Shown here: piece by piece, positions 47,133-59,996 of the stretch | How positions within the stretch are numbered: position 1 is the first letter of the stretch | Layout of the letters: every line of letters begins with the position of its first letter | Assembly: GCF_950295315.1 (NCBI RefSeq) | Contig: NC_080181.1 | Location: forward strand, 36,919,375 to 36,983,374 | DNA from: Erinaceus europaeus | Taxonomy: Eukaryota; Chordata; Mammalia; Eulipotyphla; Erinaceidae | Reading direction: 5' to 3' | DNA length: 64,000 bases | Notes under the pieces: model-generated | What the model saw: the letters and a program-made list of their open reading frames with translations, nothing else | Told to the model about the DNA's origin: nothing | The model's database searches: none | Translations under genes and position numbers: made by a program

Positions 47133-49772
47133 GAAAATGAAATATTCCACTATTTCAAGGGGCTTCTCAGGACAATGCTTTCCTTGTTAAGATCCTCACA
47201 GCAACCATATTCAGAAAGGCAAAGACGCCATGTATGTTTTAACCCAGTTTATTCATTTATTTATTTATTTATTTATTTATGTACTTATTCAATTTTGTTA
47301 TTGATAAATTAATGCTTTACATTTGACAGCAGACTAGAGCTCTGAAACCAGCGGTCTCAGCTACCCCTATAGATGGTGCTTTGCCTGTACAAAACCAATC
47401 CATTGACGTGTCCATCCATCCATCCATCCATCCATCCATCATCCATCCATCCACCAGTCAACCAAGCTAAGTACAAAAGGAGATCTCTCCTTGAATGATG
47501 AAGACAATCAGCGCTGCACAGGTAGGTTGCAAAGGGGCCAGTTCGGCTGAATAGGGCAGTGGGGCTGAACCAGGGAATGTGTTGGCGTGTGTGGGTGTGG
47601 GTGGGGTGAGCCGGTGACCCTGTGAGCTGGGTCACATCAGGGAAGGCAGGGGATGGAAGGGATTGGAAGCAGCGGTCACTGGAGAACCATCACGAGTGCT
47701 GGAGCTGGTGAGCAGGGCACCCGGAAGAGAGGACAGACAAGAGGAGAGAAGCAAGGTGCAGAGGAGAGGAGAGGTGAAAGCATGGACAGGAGAGGAGAGG
47801 ACAGGAGAGGAGAGGACAGGAGAGGACAGGAGTGGAGGGGACCTGAGAAACCTACCTGGACATAGGCAGCATACAGACACCCAGGAAGGCAGGCAGGCAT
47901 GCAGGCAGCTCTGGCCTGGGCTCCCTGGATCCCGGGTACACCTCCTTCTTTCTTCTCTTGGCTGCCAGCCCTGAGGTCCCTCGTCGGTCGGCACTGTCTT
48001 CCTATCCTTCCGTCCCTGTGTGCCAGGGCCCTGGCGTCTGGGCGCTGCTGCCTGACCTAGTGGCAGGGCAGGTGGGCTGCCCAGTGCCAGTGTGGCCAGC
48101 ACACAATGCCGGGGGCTAGGACATCACAGAGGGCTCCTGAGGTTGCTAGGGAGCGGGGACCCCGCCCATCCAGTTGACCAGCAGCCATAAGCCCGAACCT
48201 TAACTTGACCTGAGGGGTGATGGCCAGCCTCCAGACCCAGAGCCCCAGGCCAAAACTGGTGGTGGCCAGCCACCAGAGCCAGAGCCCCAGGCCAAAGCAG
48301 GTGCAGGTGGGCCGGGCCAAGGGGCTATGGGCAGAGTGGGGTGTGTCTGGCCACGGGGCTGGCATCTGACAGCCCAGGGCTGGGGGCCAAGGGCCGCCAG
48401 GCCCCTGTCCGACCATGTTCACTGAACACAGTCCTGCTGACTGACTGACAGTCCCCTCCAGAGATACCCACACCAGGTCCCTGGGTGCCCAGAGCTGCCC
48501 CTGAGGTTTGGTGGGTGCCTGCCTGGACACATGCCTCCGTAGTGGAGGCCTCTATTAATCCCATTGCCTACTGACAGCTGCCCTCCTTCCACTCCTCCTC
48601 CTCCTCCTCTCCTCCTCCTCCTCCTCCTCCTGCTCCTCTTCCTCCACCTCCTCCTCAACTTCCTCATCCTCAGAGGGACTCACTCTGGGCCCAGACAAGC
48701 CAGGGCATCTGCTCTGGCTGCTGCAGCTTCTATCCAGTGGGTGGGTGCAGGTATCTGGTCCTGTCTGTCCCTGGTTCCTGGGACCTTCCATGCCTCCAGC
48801 TCCCCCCACTCTCTAGACCAGACACCTCCTCAAGAATGCCCTCTTTCCCCTTGCCCCCTGTCCCCCAGATCCCCAACTAACATCTACTGTGTGCCTCCCT
48901 GCGCTACTTTCCTGCCACCCTATTGCTGCCCTTCAGCCCTGGGGGACCTGGGCCAGCCCAGCTGCCATCTCAACATCCAGCAGGGGGACCTGCCCTAACC
49001 CCCTGCCACCACACCCACACACAGCCCTGCAAACCCTCAGGGGCTCCCCTGCCTGCAGTCTGCCTCTCAACCAGTCTCCTTCTGCCCCCTTGCCCCCTTA
49101 CAGCCTCTGCCAAGGCCCCCCACAGTCACCTGGCCATGAGCAGCCCACACATGCAACACTCTCCCATCTCCCTGCCACTCCATTTGCTCTAAGGCTGTCA
49201 AGAGTCTTTTTTTCTGGCTGTAGGGGAGTTGAGACTGTCCAATGTCCTGGGGAGCAAGAACTGCAAACAATCCATCTACAATGTAACATTTGGGTCTCAG
49301 GCTGTCCAATCGCTAGTGCACTGTGCAGGCCTATGAGTGGCAAAAACACCCCATTCTGAGCCCGACATCTGGCTGGGCTCTTTCTGTGGACTAGGACACA
49401 GACAGACAGAGTTTTCAGGTTCAAAACCTATACTTCCCAGATGTTCATTCAGTTCGGTTAAAAAAAAAAAAAAAAAGGCTTTTTATTTTTTTTCCCCCTG
49501 CTTGGGTAACCAGTCTGCTGCCTGTTTCTCAGTGAAAAAAGGGAAAAATCTTTTTTGGAGGGAAAAGGACCAAAATGCAGGCAGGTGGACTCCGTGGAGG
49601 GTGGATGGGAAGTTGCTCTTGCCCTGGCACTAGAGCCCCAGCTGCTGTTCCAGGCGCTCTCTGATACCAGAGATCTCCGTGTGTCGTGTCATGACACTGT
49701 CTCCAGGAGTGACCCTCAGGAAAATGAGGATCCAAAACTCGGCAGGTCATAACGCCTTACAAAGTAAATCCA

Positions 49773-50133
49773 GGGATGTTTGGCGGTGTGTCAGAGGGTT
49801 AAGGGCTTGTGGCGTTCGTGAAAAGTGGGGACAGGTGGAAGGATCTGGGGTCTGGCCCCCAGACCCCCACCTGCAGGGAAGTCGCTTTAAGGGGGTGAAG
49901 CAGGTGTTTAGGGGCTCTATCTTTCTTCCCCAACTCTGTATTTCCCCTTCTCTCTCCTTTACTCTCTGTCAGATGCAAGGTCAGTAACAACAACAACAAC
50001 AATAACCACCACCACAGTGACTAAGCAACAAGGGCAGCGAAAGGGGAACATATGGAGTGCAGGAGCTGTGGATTATTCGTGGCGCAGGCACTGAGCTGTG
50101 GCAATAAGCCCTTGAGGCAATCAATAAATAAAT
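49773..50133 (+). mobile_element. SINE1 in B8
   Basis: Full-length, with AACATATGGAG and CGTGGCGCAGG, the markers of the second B subfamily. Confidence 0.8.
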
Positions 50134-50279
50134 GAATTAGTAATACAGGTAGCAGACATGTATATGTCCCTGTGTGTTTCCACTGAGTTAATGTCAATGC
50201 AGTTTTATTTATTTCTTCATTTATTTATTACCTTGCCACGAGAATTTCTTTCCATTGCTAAAAAAAAGTGTCCCATCAA

Positions 50280-50521
50280 GGGTACCAGGTGGTGCCACAC
50301 CCAGGTAAGCACTCAGGTGACAGTGCAGGAGGACTGGGCTTCAAGACCCTGGTCCCCAACTGCCGGGGGAAATCTTTACAAGTGGTGCAGAAGTGCTGCA
50401 GGTGTCTCTCTGTGTCTCAAACTCAATGTGCCTCCCTTCCCTCTCAACTCCTGACTATTTATTCCAATAAGTAATCAAGAACATAGAAAGTAAAAGAAGA
50501 AAAAGAAAAAGAAAAAGAAAG
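50280..50521 (+). mobile_element. SINE2 in B8
   Basis: Complete; AATAAGTAATCAAG replaces AATAAATAATCAAG, a change shared with B10. Confidence 0.8.
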
Positions 50522-50959
50522 GAAAATGAAATATTCCACTATTTCAAGGGGCTACTCAGGACAATGCTTTCCTTGTTAAGATCCTCACAGCAACCATATT
50601 CATAAAGACAAAGACGCCATGTATGTTTTAACCTAGTTTTTATATTTATTTATTTATTTATGTACTTATTCAATTTTGTCATTGATAAATTAATGCTTTA
50701 CATTTGACAGCAGACTAGAGCTCTGAAACCAGCGGTCTCAGCTACCCCTATAGATGGTGCTTTGCCTGTACAAAACCAATCCATTGACGTGTCCATCCAT
50801 CCATCCATCCATCATCCATCCATCCACCAGTCAACCAAGCTAAGTACAAAAGGAGATCTCTCCTTGAATGATGAAGACAATCAGCGCTGCACAGGTAGGT
50901 TGCAAAGGGGCCAGTTCGGCTGAATAGGGCAGTGGGGCTGAACCAGGAATTGTGTTGGC

Positions 50960-50979
50960 GGGTATGGGTGTGGGTGGGG
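50960..50979 (+). other. G-quadruplex motif in B8
   Basis: GGG-TAT-GGG-TGT-GGG-T-GGGG: intact despite a loop substitution. Confidence 0.72.
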
Positions 50980-51949
50980 TGAGCCGGTGACCCTGAGAGC
51001 TGGGTTACATCAGGGAAGGGAGGGGGTGGAAGGGGTGGCAAGCAGCGGTCACTGGAGAACCATCACGAGTGCTGGAGCTGGTGAGCAGGGCACCCGGAAT
51101 AGAGGACAGACAAGAGGAGTGAATCACGGTGCAGAGGAGAGGAGAGGGGAAAGGATGGACAGGAGAGGAGAGGACAGTAGAGGAGAGGACAGGAGTGGAG
51201 GGGACCTGAGAAACCTACCTGGACATAGGCAGCATACAGACATCCAGGAAGGGAGGCAGGCATGCAGGCAGCTCTGGCCTGGGCTCCCTGGATCCCGGGT
51301 ACACCTCCTTCTTTCTTCTCTTGGCTGCCAACCCTGAGGTCCCTCGTCGGTCAGCACTGTCTTCCTATCCTTCCGTCCCTGTGTGCCAGGGCCCTGGCGT
51401 CAGGGCGCTGCTGCCTGACCTAGTGGCAGGGCAGGTGGGCTGCCCAGTGGCCAGCACACAATGCCGGGGGCTAGGACATCACAGAGGGCTCCTGCGGTTG
51501 CTAGGTAGTGGGGACCCCGCCCATCCATTGACCAGCAGCCATGACGCAGAACCTTAACTTGACCTGAGGGGTGGTGGCCAGCCACCAGACCCAGAGCCCC
51601 AGGCCAAAACTGGTGGTGGCCAGCCACCAGAGCCAGAGCCCCAGGCCAAAGCAGGTGCAGGTGGGAGGGGCCAACGGGCTATGGGCAGAGTGGGGTGTGT
51701 CTGGCCACGGGGCTGGCATCTGACAGCCCAGGGCTGGGGGCCAAGGGCCGCCAGGCCCCTGTCCCACCATGTGCACTGAACACAGTCCTACTGACTGACT
51801 GACAGTCCCCGCCCCAGAGATACCCACACCAGGTCCCTGGGTGCCCTGAGCTGCCCCTGAGGTTGGGTGGGTGTGGGCCTGGACACATGACTCCATAGTG
51901 GAGGCCTCTATTAATCCCATTGCCTACTGATAGCTGCCCTCCTTCCCCT

Positions 51950-51993
51950 CCTCCTCCTCCTCCTCCTCCTCCTCCTCCTCCTCCTCCTCCTCC
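51950..51993. repeat. Expanded uninterrupted (CTC)n tract in B8
   Basis: Pure CTC repeats, without the CTGCTCC interruption seen in B1, B2, B5, B6 and B7. Confidence 0.9.
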
Positions 51994-53149
51994 TTCTCTT
52001 CCTCCACCTCCTCCTCAACTTCCTCATCCTCAGAGGGACTCACTCTGGGCCCAGGCAAGCCAGGGCATCTGCTCTGGCTGCTGCAGCTTCTATCCAGTGG
52101 GTGGGTGCAGGTATCTGGTCCTGTCAGTCCCTGATTCCTGGGACCTTCCATGCCTCCAGCTCCCCCCACTCTCGAGACCAGACACCTCCTCAAGGATGCC
52201 CTCTTTCCCCTTGCCCCCTATCCCCCAGATCCCCAACTAACATCTACTGTGTACCTCCCTGCACTAATTTCCTGCCACCCTGCTGCTGCCCTTCAGCCCT
52301 GGGGGACCTGGGCCAGCCCAGCTGCCATCTCACCATCCAGCAGGGGGACCTGCCCTAACCCCCTGCCACCACACCCACACACAGCACTGCAAACCCTCAG
52401 GGGCTCCCCTGCCTGCAGTCTGCCTCTCAACCAGTCTCCTTCTGCCCCCTTGCCCCCTTACAGCCTCTGCCATGGCCCCCCACACACTCCTGGGCATGAG
52501 CAGCCCACACATGCAACACTCTCCCATCTCCCTGCCACTCCATTTGCTCTAAGGCTGTCAAGAGTCTTTTTTTCTGGCTGTAGGGGAGTTGAGACTGTCC
52601 AGTGTCCTGGGGAGCAAGAACTGCAAACAATCCATCTACAATGTAACATTTGGGTCTCAGGCTGTCCAATCCCTAGTGCACTGTGCAGGCCTATGAGTGG
52701 CAGAAACACCCCATTCTGAGCACTACATCTGGCTGGGCTAGTGGCTCTTTCTGTGGGCTAGGACACAGACAGACAGACAGACAGACAGAGTTTTCAGGTT
52801 CAAAACCTGTATTTCCCAGAAGATGGTCATTCAGTACGGTTAAAAAAAAAAAGGCTTTTTATTTTTTTTCCCCCACCTTGGGTAACCAATCTGCTGCCTG
52901 TTTCTCAGTTTAAAAAAGGGAAAAATCTTTTTTGGAGGTAAAAGGACCAAAATGCAGGCAGGTGGATTCCGTGGAGGGTGGATGGGAAGTTGCTCCTGCC
53001 CTGGCACTAGAGCCCCAGCTGCTGTTCCAGGTGCTCTCTGATACCAGAGATCTCCATGTGTCGTGTCATGACACTGTCTGCAGGAGTGATCCTCAGGAAA
53101 ATGAGGATCCAAAACTCGGCAGGTCATATCGCCTTATAAAGTAAATCCA

Positions 53150-53517
53150 GGGATGTTTGGCGGTGTGTCAGAGGGTTAAGGGATTGTGGCGCTCGCGAAA
53201 AGTGGGGACAGGTGGAAGGATCTGGGGTCTGGCCCCCAGACCCCCACCTGCAGGGAAGTCGCTTTAAGGGGGTGAAGCAGGTGTTTAGGGCCTCTATCTT
53301 TCTCCCCCCACTCTGTATTTCCCCTCCTCTCTCCTTTTCTCTCTGTCAGATGCAAGGTCAGTAACAACAACAACAACAACAACAATAACCACCACCACAG
53401 TGACCAAGCAACAAGGGCAGCGAAAGGGGAACATATGGAGTCAGGAGCTGTGGATTATTCGTGGCACAGGCACTGAGCTGTGGCAATAAGCCCTTGAGGC
53501 AGTCAATAAATAAATGA
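53150..53517 (+). mobile_element. SINE1 in B9
   Basis: Full-length, second B subfamily (AACATATGGAG), with one base lost in GGAGTCAGGAG. Confidence 0.8.
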
Positions 53518-53662
53518 ATTAGTAATACAGGTAGCACACATGTATATGTCCCTGTGTGTTTCCACTGAGTTAATGTCAATGCACTTTTATTTATTTCTTC
53601 ATTTATTTATTACCTTGACACGAGAATTTCTTTCCATTGCTAAAATAAAAGTGTCCCATCAA

Positions 53663-53899
53663 GGGTACCAGGTGGTGCCACACCCAGGTAAGCACTCAGG
53701 TGACAGTGCAGGAGGACTGGGCTTCAAGACCCTGGTCCCCAACTGCCGGGGGAAATCTTTACAAGTGGTGCAGAAGTGCTGCAGGTGTCTCTCTGTGTCT
53801 CAAACTCTCTGTGCCTCCCTTCCCTCTCAACTCCTGACTATTTATTCCAATAAATAATCAAGAACATAGAAAGTAAAAGAAGAAAAAGAAAAAGAAAGG
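53663..53899 (+). mobile_element. SINE2 in B9
   Basis: Complete, with a short AAAAAG tail. Confidence 0.8.
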
Positions 53900-54337
53900 A
53901 AAATGAAATATTCCACTATTTCAAGGGACTACTCAGGACAATGCTTTCCTTGTTAAGATCCTCACAGCAACCATATTCAGAAAGGCAAGGACGCCATGCA
54001 TGTTTTAACCCAGTTTTTATATTTATTTATTTATTTATGTACTTATTCAATTTTATTATTGATAAATTAATGCTTTACATTTGACAGCAGACTAGAGCTC
54101 TGAAACCAGCGGTCTCAGCTACCCCAATAGATGGTGCTTTGCCTCTACAAAACCAATCCATTGACGTGTCCATCCATCCATCCATCCATCCATCCATCCA
54201 TCCACCAGTCAACCAAGCTAAGTACAAAAGGAGATCTCTCCTTGAATGATGAAGACAATCAACGCTGCACGGGTAGGTTGCAAAGGGGCCAGTTCGGCTG
54301 AATAGGGAAGTGGGGCTGAACCAGGGAATGTGTTGGC

Positions 54338-54357
54338 GGGTGTGGGTGTGGGTGGGG
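54338..54357 (+). other. G-quadruplex motif in B9
   Basis: GGG-TGT-GGG-TGT-GGG-T-GGGG, intact. Confidence 0.75.
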
Positions 54358-54503
54358 TGAGCCGGTGACCCTGTGAGCTGGGTCACATCAGGGAAGGGAG
54401 GTGGTGGAAGGGGTTGCAAGCAGCGGTCACTGGAGAACCATCACGTGTGCTGGAGCTGGTGAGCAGGGCACCCGGAAGAGAGGACAGACAAGAGGAGAGA
54501 AGC

Positions 54504-54636
54504 AAGGTGCAGAGGAGAGGAGAGGGGAAAAGATGGAGAGGAGAGGAGAGGAGAGAAGAGGAGAGGAGAGGAGAGGAGAGGAGAGGAGAGGAGAGGAGAG
54601 GAGAGGAGAGGAGAGGAGAGGAGAGGACAGGACAGG
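54504..54636 (+). repeat. Expanded GGAGA polypurine tract in B9
   Basis: Near-perfect GAGAG/GGAGA pentamers, the longest in the window, about 130 purines with very few interruptions. It is expected to favour triplex or slipped structures; this is inference. Confidence 0.9.
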
Positions 54637-56588
54637 AGAGGACAGGAGTGGAGGGGACCCGAGAAACCTACCTGGACATAGGCAGCATACAAACATCCAG
54701 AAAGGCAGGCAGGCATGCAGGCAGCTCTGGCCTGGGCTCCCTGGATCCCGGGTACACCTCCTTCTTTCTTCTCTTGGCTGCCAGCCCTGAGGTCCCTCGT
54801 CGGTCAGCACTGTCTTCCTATCCTTCCATTCCTGTGTGCCAGGGCCCTGGCGTCTGGGCGCTGCTGCCTGACCTAGTGGCAGGGCAGGTGGGCTGCCCAG
54901 TGCCAGTGTGGCCAGCACACAATGCTGGGGGCTAGGACATCACAGAGGGATCCTGCGGTTGCTAGGTAGCGGGGACCCCGCCCATCCAGTTGACCAGCAG
55001 CCATGAGCCCGAACCTTAACTTGACCTGAGGGGTGGTGGCCAGCCACCAGACCCAGAGCCCCAGGCCAAAACTGGTGGTGGCCAGCCACCAGAGCCAGAG
55101 TCCCAGGCCAAAGCAGGTGCAGGTGGGCCGGGCCAAGGGGCTGTGGGCAGAGTGGGGTGTGTCTGGCCATGGGGCTGGCATTGACAGCCCAGGGCTGGGG
55201 GCCAAGGGCCACCAGGCCCCTGTCCCACCATGTGCACTGACACACAGTCCTGCTGACTGACTGACAGTCCCCGCCCCAGAGATACCCACACCAAGTCCCT
55301 GGGTGCCCTGAGCTGCCCCTGAGGTTTGGTGGGTGCCTGTCTGGACACATGCCTCCGTAGTGGAGGCCTCTATTTATCCCATTGCCTTCTGACAGCTGCC
55401 CTCCTTCCCCTCCTCCTCCTCCTAATCCTCCTCCTCTTCCTCCACCTCCTCCTCAACTTCCTCATCCTCAAAGGGACTCACTCTGGGCCCAGCCAAGCCA
55501 GGGCATCTGCTCTAGCTGCTGCAGCTTCTATCCAGTAGGTGGGTGCAGGTATCTGGTCCTGTCAGTCCCTGATTCCTGGGACCTTCCATGCCTCCAGCTC
55601 CCCTCACTCTCTAGACCAGACACCACCTCAAGGATGCCCTCTTTCCCCTTGGCCCCTGTCCCCTAGATCCCCAACTAACATCTACTGTGTGCCTACCTGC
55701 GCTACTTTCCTGCCACCCTGCTGCTTCCCTTCAGCCTTAGGGGACCTGGGCCAGCCCAGCTGCCATCTCACCATCCAGCAGGGGGACTTGCACTAACTCC
55801 CTGCCACCACACCCACACACAGCCCTGCAAACCCTCAGGGGCTCCCCTGCCTGCAGTCTGCCTCTCAACCAGTCTCCTTCTGCCCCCTTGCCCCCTTACA
55901 GCCTCTGCCATGGCCCCCCACACACACCTGGGCATGAGCAGCCCACACATGCAACACTCTCCCATCTCCCTGCCACTCCATTTGCTCTAAGGCTGTCAAG
56001 AGTCTTTTTTTCTAGCTGTAGTGGAGTTGAGACTATCCAATGTCCTGGGGAAGGAAGAACTGCAAACAATCCATCTACAATGTAACACTAGGGTCCCCAG
56101 CTGTCCAATCCCTAATGCACTGTGCAGGCCTATGAGTGGCAAAAACACCCCATTCTGAGAACTACATCTGGCTGGGCTAGTGGCTCTTTCTGTTGCCTAG
56201 GACACAGACAGACAGACAGACAGACAGAGAGAGTTTTCAGGTTCAAAACCTGTACTTCCCCGAAGATGGTCATTCAGTACGGTCAAAAAAAAAGGCTTTT
56301 TATTTTTTTCCCCCTGCTTGGGTAACCAATCTGCTGCCTGTTTCTCAGTTTAAAAAAGGGAAAAATCTTTTTTGGAGGGAAAAGGACCAAAATGCAGGCA
56401 GTGGACTCCGTGGAGGGTGGATGGGAAGTTGCTTCTACCCTGGCACTAGAGCCCCAGCTGCTGTTCCAGGTGCTCTCTGATACCAGAGATCTACGTGTGT
56501 CGTGTCATGACACTGTCTCCAGCAGTGATCCTCAGGAAAATGAGGATCCAAAACTCGGCAGGTCATATCACCTTATAAAGTAAATCCA

Positions 56589-56963
56589 GGGATGTTTGGC
56601 GGTGTGTCAGAGAGTTAAGGGCTTGTGGCGCTCGCGAAAAGAGGGGACAGGTGGAAGCATCTGGGGTCTGGCCCCCAGACCCCCACCTGCAGGGAAGTCG
56701 CTTTAAGGGGCTGAAGCAGGTGTTTAGGGGCTCGATCTTTCTCCCCCACTCTGTATTTCCCCTCCTCTCTCCTTTTCTCTCTGTCAGATGCAAGGTCAGT
56801 AACAACAACAAAAACAACAACAACAACAACAATAACCTCCACCACAGTGACCAAGCAACAAGGGCAACTAAAGGGGAACATATGGAGTGCAGGAGCTTTG
56901 GATTATTCGTGGCGCAGGCACTGAGCTTTGGCAATAAGCCCTTGAGGCAGTCAATAAATAAAT
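56589..56963 (+). mobile_element. SINE1 in B10
   Basis: Full-length, second subfamily, with a CAAAAACAAC interruption in the CAA tract. Confidence 0.8.
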
Positions 56964-57110
56964 GAATTAGTAATATAGGTAGCACACATGTATATGTCCC
57001 TGTGTGTTTCCACTGAGTTAATGTCAATGCACTTTTATTTATTTCTTCATTTATTTATTACCTTGACACGAGAATTTCTTTCCATTGCTAAAAAAAAAGT
57101 GTCCCATCAA

Positions 57111-57359
57111 GGGTACCAGGTGGTGCCACACCCAGGTAAGCACTCAGGTGACAGTGCAGGAGGACTGGGCTTCAAGACCCCGGTCTCCAACTGACGGGGG
57201 AAATCTTTACAAGTGGTGCAGAAGTGCTGCAGGTGTCTCTCTGTGTGTCAAACTCTCTGTGCCTCCCATCCCTCTCAACTCCTGACTATTTATTCCAATA
57301 AGTAATCAAGAACATAGAAAGTAAAAGAAGAAAAAGAAAAAGAAAAAGAAAAAGAAAGG
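57111..57359 (+). mobile_element. SINE2 in B10
   Basis: Complete; AAGACCCCGGTCTCC near the B-box; AATAAGTAATC variant shared with B8. Confidence 0.8.
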
Positions 57360-57805
57360 AATATGAAATATTCCACTATTTCAAGGGGCTACTCAGGTCA
57401 ATGCTTTCCTGTTAAGATCCTCACAGCAACCATATTCAGAAAGGCAAAGACACCATGTATGTTTTAACCCAGTTTTTATATTTATTTATTTATTTATTTA
57501 TTTATGTACTTATTCATTTTGTTATTGATAAATTAATGCGTTCATTTGACAGCAGACTAGAGCTCTGAAACCAGCGGTCTCAGCTACCCCTATACATGGT
57601 GTTTTGCCTGTAGAAAACCAATCCATTGACTTATCCATCCATCCATCCATCCATCCATCGTCCATCCATCCACCAGTCAGCCAAGCTAAGTACAAAAGGA
57701 GATCTCTCCTTGAATGATGAAGACAATCAACGCTGCACAGGTAGGTTGCAAAGGGGCCAGTTCGGCTGAATAGGGCAGTGGGGCTGAACCAGGGAATGTG
57801 TTGGC

Positions 57806-57825
57806 GGGTGTGGGTGTGGGTGGGG
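57806..57825 (+). other. G-quadruplex motif in B10
   Basis: GGG-TGT-GGG-TGT-GGG-T-GGGG, intact. Confidence 0.75.
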
Positions 57826-59996
57826 TGAGCCGGTGACCCTGTGAGCTGGGTCACATCAGGGAAGGGAGGGGGTGGAAGGGGTTGCAAGCAGCGGTCACTG
57901 GAGAACCATCACGAGTGCTGGAGCTGGTGAGCAGGGCACCCGGAAGAGAGGACTACAAGAGGAGAGAAGCAAGGTGCAGAGGAGAGGAGAGGGGAAATGA
58001 TGGAGAGGAGAGGAGAGGACAGGAGATGAGAGGAGAGGACAGGAGAGGACAGGAGTGGAGGGGACCTGAGAAACCTACCTGGACATAGGCAGCATACAGA
58101 CATCCAGGAAGGGAGGCAGGCATGCAGGCAGCTCTGGCCTGGGCTCCCTGGATCCCGGGTACACCTCCTTCTTTCTTCTCTTGGCTGCCAGCCCTGAGGT
58201 CCCTCATCGGTCAGCACTGTCTTCCTATCCTTCCGTCCCTGTGTGCCAGGGCCCTGGCATCTGGGCGCTGCTGCCTGACCTAGTGGCAGGGCAGGTGGGC
58301 TGCCCAGTGCCAGTGTGGCCAGCACACAATGCCGGGGGCTAGGACATCACAGAGGGCTCCTGCGGTTGCTAGGTAGCGGGGACCCCGCCCATCCAGTTGA
58401 CCAGCAGCCTTGAGCCCGAACCTTAACTTGACCTAAGGGGTGCTGGCCAGCCACCAGACCCAGAGCTCCAGGCCAAAACTGGTGGTGGCCAGCCACCAGA
58501 GCCAGAGCCCCAGGCCAAAGCAGGTGCAGGTGGGAGGGGCCAAGGGGCTATGGGCAGAGTGCGGTTTGTCTGGCCACGGGGCTGGCATCTGAAAGCACAG
58601 GGCTGAGGGCTAAGGGCCGCCAGGCCCCTGTCCCACCATGTGCACTGAACACAGTCCTGCTGACTGACTGACAGTCCCCGCCCCAGAGATACCCACACCA
58701 GGTCCCTGGGTGCCCTGAGCTGCCCCTGGGGTTGGGTGGGTGCCTGCCTGGACACATGCCTCCTTAGTGGAGGCCTATATTAGTACCATTGCCTACAGAC
58801 AGCTGCCCACCTTCCCCTCCTCCTCCTCCTCCTCCTCCCCCTCCTCCTCCTCCTCCTCCACCTCCTCCTCAACTTCCTGATACTCAGAGGGACTCACTCT
58901 GGGCCCAGGCAAGCCAGGGCATCTGCTCTGGCTGCTGCAGCTTCTATCCAGTGGGTGGGTGCAGGTATCTGGTCCTGTCAGTCCCTGATTCCTGGGACCT
59001 TCCATGCCTCCACCTCCCCCCACTCTCGAGACCATTCACCTCCTCAAGGATGCCCTCTTTCCCCTTGCCCCCTGTCCCCCAGCTCCCCAACTAACATCTT
59101 CTGTGTGGCCCCTGCGCTACTTTCCTGCCACCCTGCTGCTGCCCTTCAGCCCTGGGGGACCTGGGCCAGCCCAGCTGCCATCTCACCATCCAGCAGGGGC
59201 ACCTGCCCTAACCCCCTGCCACCACACCCACACACAGACCTGCAAACCCTCAGGGGCTCCCCTGCCTGCAGTCTGCCTCTCAACCAGTCTCCTTCTGCCC
59301 CCTTGCCGCCTTACAGCCTCTGCCATGGCCCCCCACAGACACCTGGGCATCAGCAGCCCACACATGCAACACTCTCCCATCTCCCTGCCACTCCATTTGC
59401 TCTAAGGCTGTCAAGAGTCTTTTTTTCTGGCTGTAGGGGAGTTGAGACTGTCCAATGTCCTGGGGAGCAAGAACTACAAAGAATCCATCTACAATGTAAC
59501 ATTTGGGTCTCAGGCTGTCCAATCCCTAGTGCACTGTGCAGGTCTATGAGTGGCAAAAACACCCCATTCTGAGCACATCTGACTGGGCTAGTGCCTCTTT
59601 CTGTGCGCTAGGACACAGACAGACAAACAGAGAGAGTTTTCAGGTTCAAAACCTGTACTTCCCCGAAGATGGTCATTCAGTTGGTTAAAAAAAAAAAAAG
59701 GCTTTTTATTTTTTTTCCCCCTGCTTGGGTAACCAATCTCCTGCCTGTTTCTCAGTTTAAAAAAGGGAAAAATCTTTTATGGAGGGTAAAGGACAAAAAT
59801 GCAGGCAGGTGGACTCCGTGGAAGGTGAATGGGAAGTTGCTCCTGCCCTGACACTAGAGCCCCAGCTGCTGTTCCAGGTGCTCTCTGATACCAGAGATCT
59901 CCGTGTGTCGTGTCATGACACTGTCTGCAGGAGTGATCCTCAGGAAAATGAGGATCCAAAACTCGGCAGGTCATATCGCCTTATAAAGTAAATCCA

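Larger units (their letters stand above)
39180..48354. repeat. Right copy of a duplicated segment (about 9.2 kb)
   Basis: Counterpart of 5,905-15,080: satellite end, B5, B6 and most of B7. The satellite-to-B junction and the rare CATAGTGTTAAGGGC variant in the first SINE1 are the same in both copies. Confidence 0.8.
46371..49767. repeat. Macrosatellite unit B7 (type B, 3,397 bp), mosaic
   Basis: The first two thirds match B3 almost exactly. After about 48,354 it switches: CCGACCATGTTCACTG and the CTC tract with CTGCTCC are those of B6, and further on it has its own variants such as GCCCCCTTACAG and CAAGGCCCCCCACAG. The G-quadruplex motif is broken. CCAGCAGGGGGACC lies at 48,977-48,990. No gene is supported in 47,133-49,767. 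Confidence 0.88.
49768..53144. repeat. Macrosatellite unit B8 (type B, 3,377 bp)
   Basis: Same plan as B1 and the shortest complete unit. The GGAGA tract is reduced (51,131-51,200). The CTC tract is uninterrupted and long (51,950-51,993). The G-quadruplex motif is intact with one TAT loop. CCAGCAGGGGGACC lies at 52,337-52,350. No gene is supported in 50,521-53,144. Confidence 0.9.
53145..56583. repeat. Macrosatellite unit B9 (type B, 3,439 bp)
   Basis: Same plan as B1. It is the longest B unit because of a GGAGA expansion (54,504-54,636). The CTC tract is short and interrupted by CTAATCC. The G-quadruplex motif is intact. CCAGCAGGGGGACT lies at 55,795-55,808. No gene is supported in 53,899-56,583. 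Confidence 0.9.
56584..59991. repeat. Macrosatellite unit B10 (type B, 3,408 bp)
   Basis: Same plan as B1. The G-quadruplex motif is intact, and the CATC tract contains CATCGTCC. The CAGGGGG block reads CAGGGGCACC (59,190-59,203), and GTGGCCCCTGCG marks a small deletion near 59,105. No gene is supported in 57,359-59,991. Confidence 0.9.
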
